Position numbers and translations under genes: made by a program. A model generated the notes under the pieces. It worked only from the letters and a program-made list of their open reading frames with translations. It made no database searches and was not told the origin of the DNA. A stretch of DNA of 21,940 nt, from assembly GCA_964627045.1 (NCBI GenBank), contig CAZVIK010000051.1, forward strand, positions 1-21,940, read 5' to 3'. This DNA is from CAZVIK01 sp964627045 (GTDB lineage Bacteria > Acidobacteriota > Terriglobia > Bryobacterales > Bryobacteraceae). Below, one piece after another: positions 1 through 6,918 of the stretch (its first letter is position 1; each line of letters starts with the position of its first letter).

Positions 1-1
1 G

Positions 2-1555
2 ATCAGCGAGTTCACCGCGCTTCCGGTGGCCCGGGCGCTGGCCACGGCGTGCGCCTGGGAATTCAATGCGCGGGAGCGGATCATCGCCGGACGCATCGCC
101 GAGGAGATCCGCAACCGGCTCGGGTTCCTCAGCTCGGTCGGACTGGACTACCTCAGCCTGGAACGCTCGGCCGGCACTCTGTCGGGCGGCGAGGCGCAGC
201 GCATCCGGCTGGCGACGCAGATCGGATCGAAGCTGCGCGGCGTGCTGTATGTGCTCGACGAGCCCTCGATCGGCTTGCACCCGCGCGACAACGGCCGGCT
301 GCTCGAAACGCTGGCGCGCCTGCGCGACATGGGCAACACGGTCCTCGTGGTGGAGCACGACGCCGAGACGATCGACCGCGCCGACTACGTGGTGGACCTG
401 GGGCCGGGCGCGGGGCGGCTGGGCGGCCACCTGGTGGCGCACGGCACGCCGGCCGACATTCGGGCTAATCCCGCCAGCCTCACCGGCCAGTATCTGGCGG
501 GGGCCAGGCGCATCGAGGAACCACGGCTGCGGCGGCCCGGCAACGGGGAACGCCTGCGCCTGGAGGGCGTCCGGGAGCACAACCTCAAGGACCTGGACGT
601 CGAATTCCCGCTTGGCGTGCTGACGGTGGTCACCGGGGTGAGCGGGAGCGGAAAGTCCACGCTGGTCAATGACGTGTTGTACCGCGCGCTGGCCCGCGAG
701 ATCTACAACTCGCGGGAGGAGCCCGGCGCTCACGGGCGCATCACCGGAATCGAACACATCGACAAGGTGATCCGCATCGACCAGTCGCCGATCGGCCGCA
801 CCCCGCGCTCGAATCCAGCTACTTACACCGGCGTGTTTTCGCCCATCCGCGACCTGTTCGCGATGCTCGCCGAGTCGCGCGAGCGCGGTTACAAGCCGGG
901 GCGGTTCAGCTTCAACGTGAAGGGCGGACGCTGCGAGGCCTGCCAGGGCGACGGGCTGAAGCGCATCGAGATGAACTTCCTGCCCGACGTCTACGTGACC
1001 TGCGACGTCTGCCGCGGCCGGCGTTATAACCAGGAAACGCTCCAGGTGAAGTACAAGGGCCGCTCGATCGCCGACCTGCTGGAGGCGACGGTCGAAGACG
1101 CCCTGGCGGTGCTCGAAAACATCCCGCCGGTGCAGGCCAAGCTGCGTACGCTGTATGACGTGGGCCTGGGTTACATTCACCTGGGCCAGCCGGCGACGAC
1201 GCTCTCCGGGGGCGAGGCGCAGCGCATCAAGCTGGCGCGCGAGTTGAGCCGCCGCCAGACCGGAAGGACCCTCTACGTCCTGGACGAACCAACCACGGGG
1301 CTGCACTTCGACGACGTGAACCGTTTGCTCGCCGTGCTGAACCGGCTGGTGGACCTGGGCAATACGGTAGTGGTAATCGAACACAACCTCGATGTGATCA
1401 AGATGGCCGACCATATCATCGACCTCGGGCCGGAGGGCGGCGAGGATGGCGGCCGGGTGGTGGTGGCGGGCACGCCCGAACAGGTGGTACGCTCCCGCAA
1501 GAGCTACACGGCGCAGGCGCTGGCCAAGGTGCTCGGAAACAGGCGGGCCAAATGA
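2..1555 (+). CDS. uvrA: UvrABC excinuclease subunit A, C-terminal part (5' end outside window)
   Basis: UvrA is the damage-sensing ATPase of nucleotide excision repair; as a dimer it finds bulky DNA lesions and loads UvrB. The reading frame is open to the left edge, so the roughly 517 residues seen are about the C-terminal half of a protein usually near 940 residues. Visible in order: the first ABC signature (LSGGEAQRIRLA, nt 179-214) with Walker B LDEPSIGLHPRD; the second Walker A GVSGSGKST at nt 635-661; a zinc module with Cys-x2-Cys at nt 932-943 and a second Cys-x2-Cys after 19 residues, ending near nt 1012; the second signature LSGGEAQRIKLA from nt 1202; and Walker B LDEPTTGLHFDD. All hallmarks are intact. 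The stop overlaps the ATG of the next gene (ATGA, 1552-1555), which suggests translational coupling. The GTG at 26 is internal, not the true start. Confidence 0.98.
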   Translation: MSEFTALPVARALATACAWEFNARERIIAGRIAEEIRNRLGFLSSVGLDYLSLERSAGTLSGGEAQRIRLATQIGSKLRGVLYVLDEPSIGLHPRDNGRLLETLARLRDMGNTVLVVEHDAETIDRADYVVDLGPGAGRLGGHLVAHGTPADIRANPASLTGQYLAGARRIEEPRLRRPGNGERLRLEGVREHNLKDLDVEFPLGVLTVVTGVSGSGKSTLVNDVLYRALAREIYNSREEPGAHGRITGIEHIDKVIRIDQSPIGRTPRSNPATYTGVFSPIRDLFAMLAESRERGYKPGRFSFNVKGGRCEACQGDGLKRIEMNFLPDVYVTCDVCRGRRYNQETLQVKYKGRSIADLLEATVEDALAVLENIPPVQAKLRTLYDVGLGYIHLGQPATTLSGGEAQRIKLARELSRRQTGRTLYVLDEPTTGLHFDDVNRLLAVLNRLVDLGNTVVVIEHNLDVIKMADHIIDLGPEGGEDGGRVVVAGTPEQVVRSRKSYTAQALAKVLGNRRAK

Positions 1556-2511
1556 GCAAGTACAGACAGCAGCCGCTGGATTTCGACGAACTGCGCACCA
1601 TCCCCATCGGCGAGCGGGGCGGCAAAGTCAAGACCGGCGACTTCGCGCGAGCCTATGAGAAGGGTTCCGGCGTGGCGGGGTGGCTCGATTCATTGCCGCA
1701 CATTCTGGCGGGCGACAGCTTCCGCGCGCTGGTGGATGCCATCGCCGCGGCGCGCGCCAACGAAAAACCGGTGATCTGGGGGCTCGGCGGCCATGTCGTC
1801 AAGTGCGGCCTGGCCCCGGTGTTGATCGACCTGATGCGGCGCGGTTACGCCACCGCCTTCGCCATGAACGGGGCGGCGGCGGTTCACGATTTCGAGATCG
1901 CCATCGCCGGGGCGACCAGCGAGGACGTGGAGGCGGTGCTGCCCGACGGCCGCTTCGGCTCAGCCGACGAGACCGGCCGTGAGATGAACCAGGCCATCGT
2001 CGAGGGCGATGCCCAGGACGCCGGCATCGGCGAGGCGCTGGGGCGGAGACTGGAGACGCTGGCCCATCCGTCGCACGCAGCGAAGAGCCTGCTGGCGGCC
2101 GCCTGGCGCCAGTCGGTGCCGGTGACGGTGCACGTGGCCATCGGGTGCGACACGATACACGTGCATCCCGAGGCCGACGGCGCAGCCATCGGGCGGGCCA
2201 CGCATCTGGATTTCCGCCTGTTCTGCTCTCTGGTGGCGGAGATGGACCGGGGAGGCGTGTATCTGAACGTGGGTTCGGCGGTGCTGTTGCCGGAGGTCTT
2301 TTTGAAGGCCGTGTCGGTGGTGAGGAATCTTGGCCAGCCGCTGGCGGAGTTCACCACGGCGAACCTCGATTTCCTCCAGCACTACCGGCCGCGCGTGAAC
2401 GTCGTGGAGCGGCCCCACGCCAAGGCCGGCGGACGCGGGATCTCGCTCACCGGGCATCACGAACTGATGGTTCCGTTGCTGGCCGCCGCGCTGATCGAGC
2501 AAGAGCCATGA
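1552..2511 (+). CDS. Conserved protein of unknown function, deoxyhypusine synthase-like
   Basis: This 319-residue soluble protein has no signal peptide or membrane segment. I do not recognise a characterised function. The order of its motifs recalls the Rossmann-like fold of deoxyhypusine synthase: GGHVVKCGLAPVLIDLM at residues 79-95, then AMNGAAAVHDFE at 104-115 (compare the TTGA...HD stretch of deoxyhypusine synthase), an SLLAAAWRQSVPVTV strand near 179-193, GCDTIHVHP at 198-206, and a YLNVGSAV glycine-containing turn near 237-244. I cannot see the lysine-containing catalytic motif of true deoxyhypusine synthases, and bacteria normally lack eIF5A, so a different reaction is likely. The ATG lies in an ATGA overlap with uvrA, and the stop overlaps the next ATG (2508), placing it inside a coupled operon. 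The fold assignment is from memory of motif shape and is tentative; the gene itself is secure. Confidence 0.85.
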   Translation: MSKYRQQPLDFDELRTIPIGERGGKVKTGDFARAYEKGSGVAGWLDSLPHILAGDSFRALVDAIAAARANEKPVIWGLGGHVVKCGLAPVLIDLMRRGYATAFAMNGAAAVHDFEIAIAGATSEDVEAVLPDGRFGSADETGREMNQAIVEGDAQDAGIGEALGRRLETLAHPSHAAKSLLAAAWRQSVPVTVHVAIGCDTIHVHPEADGAAIGRATHLDFRLFCSLVAEMDRGGVYLNVGSAVLLPEVFLKAVSVVRNLGQPLAEFTTANLDFLQHYRPRVNVVERPHAKAGGRGISLTGHHELMVPLLAAALIEQEP

Positions 2512-3272
2512 GCGAACCCGAAATCCCGGCGGTGACGCCTTCCGAGCCCGTGTCCGCACCGCCGCCGCGCGATCCGTATTGGAGCTACGCGGATCTGGCG
2601 GTGTTCGCGCTGACGTTCGTTCCCGCGCTCGTAGGGGGCAGCGTGCTCGCCGGGTTCGTTTTCGCGGGCCTCGGATACGGCGGAGCGGGCAACGCCGCGC
2701 CGCTGCTGGCGGCCCAGTTTCTGGCATACGGGTTCTGGTTCGCGTTTCTCTACGCCTGGCTGCGAATCAAGTACGCCCGGCCGTTCTGGAGCGGGCTGGG
2801 GTTTGTGCGCGCCGGTGAAAGGGTCGTCGAGCACGTGGCCGCGGGGATCGGCCTGGCCGTTGGGCTGGGGCTGATGGGAGGGTTGCTGCAAACGCCCGAA
2901 CTGGATACGCCGATGAAGGCGCTGCTCGGCGACCGCCGCTCGGTGCTGTTGGTGGGGATGGCCGCTTCCACCATCGGGCCGTTGTGCGAAGAACTGGCGT
3001 TCCGGGGATTTCTACAGCCGCTGCTGGTGCGGTCGCTGGGCGCGTGGCCGGGGATCGTACTGGCGGCGCTCCCGTTTTCACTGCTGCACGGCCAGCAGTA
3101 CGCCTGGAGCTGGCGTCATATCCTCCTGGTGACGCTGGCGGGCGTCGCCTTCGGCTGGACGCGCCATCGCACCGGTTCGACCGCCGCCGCGACGGTCACA
3201 CACGCCGCCTACAACGCCACCTACTTCGCGGCCATGCTGATTTCCGGAAAGGACCTTCCTTCGCAATGGTAG
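2508..3272 (+). CDS. CPBP family intramembrane metalloprotease (CAAX protease/Abi-like)
   Basis: This is a 254-residue multi-spanning membrane protein of the family related to eukaryotic Rce1 prenyl-protein protease and bacterial Abi proteins, which cleave substrates inside the membrane with a Glu/His metal site. The three family motifs are present: EELAFR at residues 161-166 (E161, E162, R166), FSLLH at 190-194 and HAAYN at 232-236. Hydrophobic segments lie near 28-55, 63-85, 108-127, 145-160, 180-195 and 204-216, after a proline-rich cytosolic-type N-terminus. The ATG at 2508 overlaps the previous stop by 4 nt. An in-frame opening further upstream lies entirely inside the preceding gene and is not used. 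The stop at 3272 lies 7 nt inside mtnA. The substrate is unknown and the neighbouring genes do not identify one. Confidence 0.9.
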   Translation: MSEPEIPAVTPSEPVSAPPPRDPYWSYADLAVFALTFVPALVGGSVLAGFVFAGLGYGGAGNAAPLLAAQFLAYGFWFAFLYAWLRIKYARPFWSGLGFVRAGERVVEHVAAGIGLAVGLGLMGGLLQTPELDTPMKALLGDRRSVLLVGMAASTIGPLCEELAFRGFLQPLLVRSLGAWPGIVLAALPFSLLHGQQYAWSWRHILLVTLAGVAFGWTRHRTGSTAAATVTHAAYNATYFAAMLISGKDLPSQW

Positions 3273-4279
3273 AGACGATCGTTTGGACGGACGCGGGCGT
3301 GGTGATGATCGACCAGACGCGCCTCCCCAGAGAGAAAGTGTTTGTGACGTGCCGCGACCATCGCGAGGTGGCCGAGGCGATCCGCACGATGGTGATTCGC
3401 GGCGCGCCGGCCATCGGAGTGGCGGCGGCCATGGGCGTGGCGCTCGGCGTGGTGCGAGGGGACGCTCCGTTTAAAGAGGTCTGCCAGATGCTGGCGGCCA
3501 CGCGGCCCACGGCGGTTAACCTGTTCTGGGCCATCGATCGCATGAAACGGCTCTACGCCGCACTGGAAGGGCGGCCCGCCGGAGAGATACGCGAGCGCAT
3601 GGTGGCCGAAGCCAAGGCGATCCGCGAAGAGGACATCGAGATCTGCCGCGCCATGGGGCGCCACGGCGCGCCGCTGGTGCCGGACGGCAAGACCGTGCTG
3701 ACACACTGCAACGCGGGCGCTCTGGCCACGGCGGGCTATGGTACCGCGCTCGGCGTGATCCGCGCGGCGGTGGAGGCGGGAAAGAAGATCGACGTGTTCG
3801 CCGACGAGACGCGGCCGTTCCTGCAAGGCGCGCGGCTGACGGCGTGGGAACTCCTGGAGGACGGAATCCCGACGACGATCATCACCGACAACATGGCCGG
3901 GCACTTCCTGAAGTCGGGCCGGATCGGATGCGTAGTGGTGGGCGCGGACCGGATCGCCGCCAACGGAGACGTGGCCAACAAGATCGGGACGTATTCGGTG
4001 GCGGTGCTGGCCAAGGAGAACGGCGTTCCGTTCTATGTGGCGGCGCCGATTTCAACGCTGGACCTAACACTTAAAACGGGCGACCAGATTCCCATCGAGC
4101 AGCGCGCGGCCGAGGAGGTGACGCACGTCTTCGGCGTGCCGGTGGCGGCCGAGGGCGCGGCCGTCGAAAACCCGGCGTTCGACGTGACGCCGAACAAGTA
4201 CGTGACGGCGATCATGACCGAGCGCGGAGTCGCGACAGCACCGTTCCAGGAGTCGCTTGGCCGCCTGGCGAAATGGTAG
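3266..4279 (+). CDS. mtnA: S-methyl-5-thioribose-1-phosphate isomerase
   Basis: MtnA converts methylthioribose-1-phosphate to methylthioribulose-1-phosphate in the methionine salvage pathway, recycling the methylthioadenosine left by polyamine synthesis. The 337 residues match the usual family length. The motifs are clear: MVIRGAPAIGVAAA at 42-55, THCNAGALAT at 146-155 with catalytic Cys148, DETRPFLQGARLTAWEL at 180-196, and GADRIAANGDVANKIGT from 226 with catalytic Asp228. The 80-residue Cys-to-Asp distance matches the Bacillus enzyme as I recall it (Cys160/Asp240). The ATG at 3266 is chosen because it gives the family N-terminus; it overlaps the protease stop by 7 nt. No other methionine-salvage gene (mtnK, mtnB, mtnD or mtnP) is present in the window, so the pathway is completed elsewhere or runs through a shunt. 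Confidence 0.97.
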   Translation: MVETIVWTDAGVVMIDQTRLPREKVFVTCRDHREVAEAIRTMVIRGAPAIGVAAAMGVALGVVRGDAPFKEVCQMLAATRPTAVNLFWAIDRMKRLYAALEGRPAGEIRERMVAEAKAIREEDIEICRAMGRHGAPLVPDGKTVLTHCNAGALATAGYGTALGVIRAAVEAGKKIDVFADETRPFLQGARLTAWELLEDGIPTTIITDNMAGHFLKSGRIGCVVVGADRIAANGDVANKIGTYSVAVLAKENGVPFYVAAPISTLDLTLKTGDQIPIEQRAAEEVTHVFGVPVAAEGAAVENPAFDVTPNKYVTAIMTERGVATAPFQESLGRLAKW

Positions 4280-4289
4280 GTTGGGAAAT

Positions 4290-4844
4290 ATGCGTTTCCT
4301 TCTGGTGATGTTAACGGCCTTGTCGATGTTCGCGGCGGGAGGACTGTCCAATCGCCGCGCGCCGGGGTTTTCGCTGATGGACAGCAAGGGCCAGCAGGTG
4401 GACCTTCAGGACTTCCGCGGCAAGTTCGTCGTGCTGGAGATCATGCAAACCTCCTGCCCGCACTGCCGTACGTTTTCCAAAGTCCTCGACCAGGTTCGCA
4501 CGAAGTATGCCGGCCGCGTCGTGACGCTTTCGGTCGTCAATCCGCCGGACACCGCTGAGACCGTCGCCAAGTACCTGGCCGAGGTGAAGCCCTCGACGCC
4601 CGTGTTGTTCGATAGCGGACAGATGGCGATCTCCTACTTCAAGGCCACGCCGCAGAATCCCGGCGTCGATCTGCCGCACGTGTTCATCATCGACGGCAAC
4701 GGCTGGATCGTGAGCGATTTCGGGTACGGCTTCGCGACCAAGAACATCTTCGAGGGGCAGGCGTTGTTCCCCGAACTGGACAGGCTCCTGTCGGCCGGGG
4801 CCGCCAAGGGCGCGCCGGCGGCCCCCAAGACCGGAAAGAAATAA
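4290..4844 (+). CDS. Exported TlpA/AhpC-type thioredoxin-fold protein
   Basis: This 184-residue protein probably handles thiol-disulfide exchange outside the cytoplasm. Residues 1-18 form a short basic-hydrophobic signal sequence (MRFLLVMLTALSMFAAGG). The redoxin domain opens with APGFSLMDSKGQQVDLQDFRGK, typical of TlpA/ResA/AhpC-TSA proteins, and carries the active-site motif CPHC at residues 56-59, a DsbA-like rather than the thioredoxin CGPC dipeptide. Further on, VKPSTPVLFDS and the LPHVFIIDGNGWIV segment (cis-proline region) complete the fold. The ATG at 4290 is preferred because it begins the signal peptide; it lies 10 nt after the mtnA stop. The next gene begins 5 nt after its stop. 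A role in keeping cell-envelope enzymes, including the active-site Cys of the neighbouring NlpC/P60 protein, reduced is possible but is only an inference from adjacency. Confidence 0.92.
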   Translation: MRFLLVMLTALSMFAAGGLSNRRAPGFSLMDSKGQQVDLQDFRGKFVVLEIMQTSCPHCRTFSKVLDQVRTKYAGRVVTLSVVNPPDTAETVAKYLAEVKPSTPVLFDSGQMAISYFKATPQNPGVDLPHVFIIDGNGWIVSDFGYGFATKNIFEGQALFPELDRLLSAGAAKGAPAAPKTGKK

Positions 4845-4849
4845 CCCCC

Positions 4850-5692
4850 ATGTTCTGGCTGGCTGGCGTGGCCCTGCTGGCAGCGGTGGAAGGCGGAGTC
4901 GTGGTGCGGCCGGTGGCCAACCTGTATTCAGCGCCGGGCGGCCAGGCGGACGTGGTCTCGCAGGCCATTCTGGGCGCGAGCGTGACGCTTCTCGAAGAGC
5001 GCGCCGGGTGGGCTCGCGTGCGCACGGCGGACCGCTATGAGGGCTGGATGCCGGCGTCGGCGTTCCGGCGAATTCGGCCCGGCGGGGCGGCATACGGAAC
5101 TGGCAAGACGGTGACGGTGGCGGCCTTGTTCGCCAATCTCTATCGCGAGCCGGACGTCACCAAACGTGAGCCGCTGCTGACCGTGCCATTCGAGGCGCGG
5201 ATGGAGGTCGCCGCCGAACCCGAGAACGACGCGCGGCGCTGGATCGAAGTCCGCTTGCCCGACGGACGGCGCGCGTGGCTTCAGCGCGGCGATGTGGCGT
5301 TCACGGAGGCACGGCTGGACGCGTCGGGCGCCGTCGCGCTGGCGCGGCGGTTCCTGGGGCTGGCGTATCTTTGGGGCGGGACGTCGGCCTATGGATACGA
5401 TTGCTCGGGATTCACGCAGATGCTGTTCCGGCAGCGCGGCGTCACCATTCCACGTGATGCCGGGCCGCAGATGCGCTGGGAGGGCTTCGTCAAGGTGGAG
5501 CGCGGCGAACTCGCCGCCGGAGATCTCGTCTTCTTCGGAGCCTCTCCGGAGAAGATCACGCACACAGGGATGTACATCGGCGGGGGCGAGTTCGTCCACG
5601 CGACCACCTGGGAGAAACCGGTCGTTCAGATTTCGAGACTCGACGACCCGCATTGGACGGCCTTGCTGGTGGCCTGCCGGAGGCTGAAGTGA
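4850..5692 (+). CDS. SH3-domain NlpC/P60 murein endopeptidase (YkfC-like)
   Basis: This 280-residue cysteine peptidase probably cleaves the gamma-D-Glu to diamino-acid bond in murein peptides. A short hydrophobic N-terminus (residues 1-13) may serve for export. Two bacterial SH3 domains follow: residues about 18-75 (VRPVANLYSAPG...GWMPASAF) and about 86-152 (VAALFANLYREPD...AWLQRGDV). The catalytic NlpC/P60 domain covers about 158-280 and has Cys185 in YDCSGF, His238 in THTGMYIG and His250 in FVHATTW. The Cys-His and His-His spacings (53 and 12) equal those I recall for Bacillus cereus YkfC (Cys238, His291, His303), which frees L-Ala-D-Glu from murein peptides. The following gene encodes a dipeptide epimerase and overlaps by 4 nt, a pairing also seen in the ykf operon, which strengthens the assignment. 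The ATG is 5 nt after the previous stop. Confidence 0.93.
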   Translation: MFWLAGVALLAAVEGGVVVRPVANLYSAPGGQADVVSQAILGASVTLLEERAGWARVRTADRYEGWMPASAFRRIRPGGAAYGTGKTVTVAALFANLYREPDVTKREPLLTVPFEARMEVAAEPENDARRWIEVRLPDGRRAWLQRGDVAFTEARLDASGAVALARRFLGLAYLWGGTSAYGYDCSGFTQMLFRQRGVTIPRDAGPQMRWEGFVKVERGELAAGDLVFFGASPEKITHTGMYIGGGEFVHATTWEKPVVQISRLDDPHWTALLVACRRLK

Positions 5693-6780
5693 CCCGGCGC
5701 GGGTGGCTCTGGGCGGCGGGCGCGGCGGCGGCGGCGCCGCTGCGGGCAGCCGGTGGCGCGAAGGTGTCCACCGAAGTGGTCCGGCTGAAGCTGCGGCACA
5801 CCTGGACGACGGTGATGTCGTCGAGCGAGTACCGCGACAACCTGCACTTGCGCTACACGCACGATGGGGTCACCGGGCTCGGCGAGGGCGCGCCCATCGT
5901 GCGATACAACGAAGACGCGGCCTCGGCCCGGCGCACGGTGGAGTCGCTGCGTCCAATACTGGAAGCCGCCGATCCGTGGCAATTCCGCGGATTGATGGAA
6001 GAGGCGGCGCGCAGGGTCCCCGGAGAATATGCGGCCAAGGCGGCCATCGATATCGCGCTGATGGACTGGGTGGCGCAGAAGCTCGGCGTGCCGCTGTACA
6101 AGTACCTGGGCCTCGACCCGCGTGCGACGCCGCTGACGACGTTCTCGATCGGCATCGACACGCCCGAGGTGACACGCCAGAAGGTGCGCGAGGCCGAGCC
6201 GTTCCCCATCCTGAAGATCAAGGTGGGACTGGCGACCGACGAGGAGACCATCGCCGCCGTGCGCAGCGTCACCCAAAAGCCGTTGCGCGTGGACGCCAAC
6301 GAAGGGTGGACGGACAAGGAGGAGGCCGTCCGCAAGATCAACTGGCTGGAGAGCCAGGGGGTGGAGTTCGTCGAGCAGCCGCTACCGGCGGCGATGATCG
6401 AAGAAACGCGCTGGGTGCGCCGCCGCGTGCACATTCCGATTCTGGCCGACGAGGCCTGCCTGCACCCGTCGGACATCCCCAAGCTGGCCGGGGCGTTCGA
6501 CGGGGTGAACATCAAGCTGATGAAATGCGGAGGCGTGCAGGAGGCGTTGCGCATGATCGAACTGGCGCGGGCGCTGGGGATGAAGACGATGCTCGGCTGC
6601 ATGATCGAAAGTTCCGTCGGCGTGACCGCCGCCGCGCACCTTTCGCCGCTGGTGGACTACGCCGACCTGGATGGAAACCTGCTAATCGCCAACGATCCCT
6701 ACACGGGAGTCGCCGTCGAGAAGGGCAAGCTGATCCTGCCGAACCGCCCGGGCCTCGGACTCAGACCGGCCGCGCGTTAG
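5689..6780 (+). CDS. Enolase-superfamily dipeptide epimerase (L-Ala-D/L-Glu epimerase-like), Tat-like N-terminus
   Basis: Dipeptide epimerases of the muconate-lactonizing subgroup convert L-Ala-D-Glu from murein into L-Ala-L-Glu. In the 363-residue protein the full catalytic set is visible: KIK at 176-178, metal ligands Asp202 (VDANEGW), Glu229 (FVEQPLP) and Asp254 (ILADEAC), and Lys276 (NIKLMKCGG). The ADLDG motif at 325-329 is the Asp-x-Asp that binds the dipeptide amino group and separates this group from mandelate racemases. The GTG at 5689 is preferred: it gives a GTGA overlap with the endopeptidase stop and an N-terminus RRGWLWAAGAAAAAPLRAAGG, which looks like a twin-arginine signal. 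Export would be unusual, as characterised relatives are cytoplasmic. The exact dipeptide specificity cannot be read from sequence. It is the last gene of the tightly packed operon. Confidence 0.92.
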   Translation: MTRRGWLWAAGAAAAAPLRAAGGAKVSTEVVRLKLRHTWTTVMSSSEYRDNLHLRYTHDGVTGLGEGAPIVRYNEDAASARRTVESLRPILEAADPWQFRGLMEEAARRVPGEYAAKAAIDIALMDWVAQKLGVPLYKYLGLDPRATPLTTFSIGIDTPEVTRQKVREAEPFPILKIKVGLATDEETIAAVRSVTQKPLRVDANEGWTDKEEAVRKINWLESQGVEFVEQPLPAAMIEETRWVRRRVHIPILADEACLHPSDIPKLAGAFDGVNIKLMKCGGVQEALRMIELARALGMKTMLGCMIESSVGVTAAAHLSPLVDYADLDGNLLIANDPYTGVAVEKGKLILPNRPGLGLRPAAR

Positions 6781-6861
6781 GCGGGGAGGCGGACGCGGGC
6801 CCCCCACGAATCGGCCGCCTGCGCCTTTCGCCAAGTGGGAGTCACAACGATTTTCGACCCG

Positions 6862-6880
6862 GATCTGGTTTAACCAGATC
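6862..6880. promoter_or_regulatory. Perfect 19-bp palindrome, possible operator
   Basis: GATCTGGTT-T-AACCAGATC is a perfect inverted repeat with 9-bp arms around one central base. It lies in the 138-bp gap between the dipeptide epimerase stop and the lysozyme-like gene. The size and symmetry fit a dimeric helix-turn-helix repressor site. It could fold as an 8-bp hairpin, but no U-rich tract follows, so an intrinsic terminator is less likely. No regulator gene is adjacent. Confidence 0.4.
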
Positions 6881-6918
6881 GCTTTGCGCCGCCACGGCCC
6901 GGGCCCCACGCGCGGCGC

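Noticed and set aside
2145..2507. Upstream extension of the CPBP protease
   Set aside because: It lies fully inside the preceding coding gene in another frame and reads as Arg/Gly-rich noise; ATG 2508 overlaps the stop in a coupled manner.
2508..3272. CPBP protease as an Abi-type phage-defence gene
   Set aside because: The family includes Abi proteins, but no toxin, bacteriocin or other defence gene is nearby, and the context is housekeeping and envelope functions.
6862..6880. The 19-bp palindrome as an intrinsic terminator
   Set aside because: The loop would be only three bases and no U-rich run follows on either strand.
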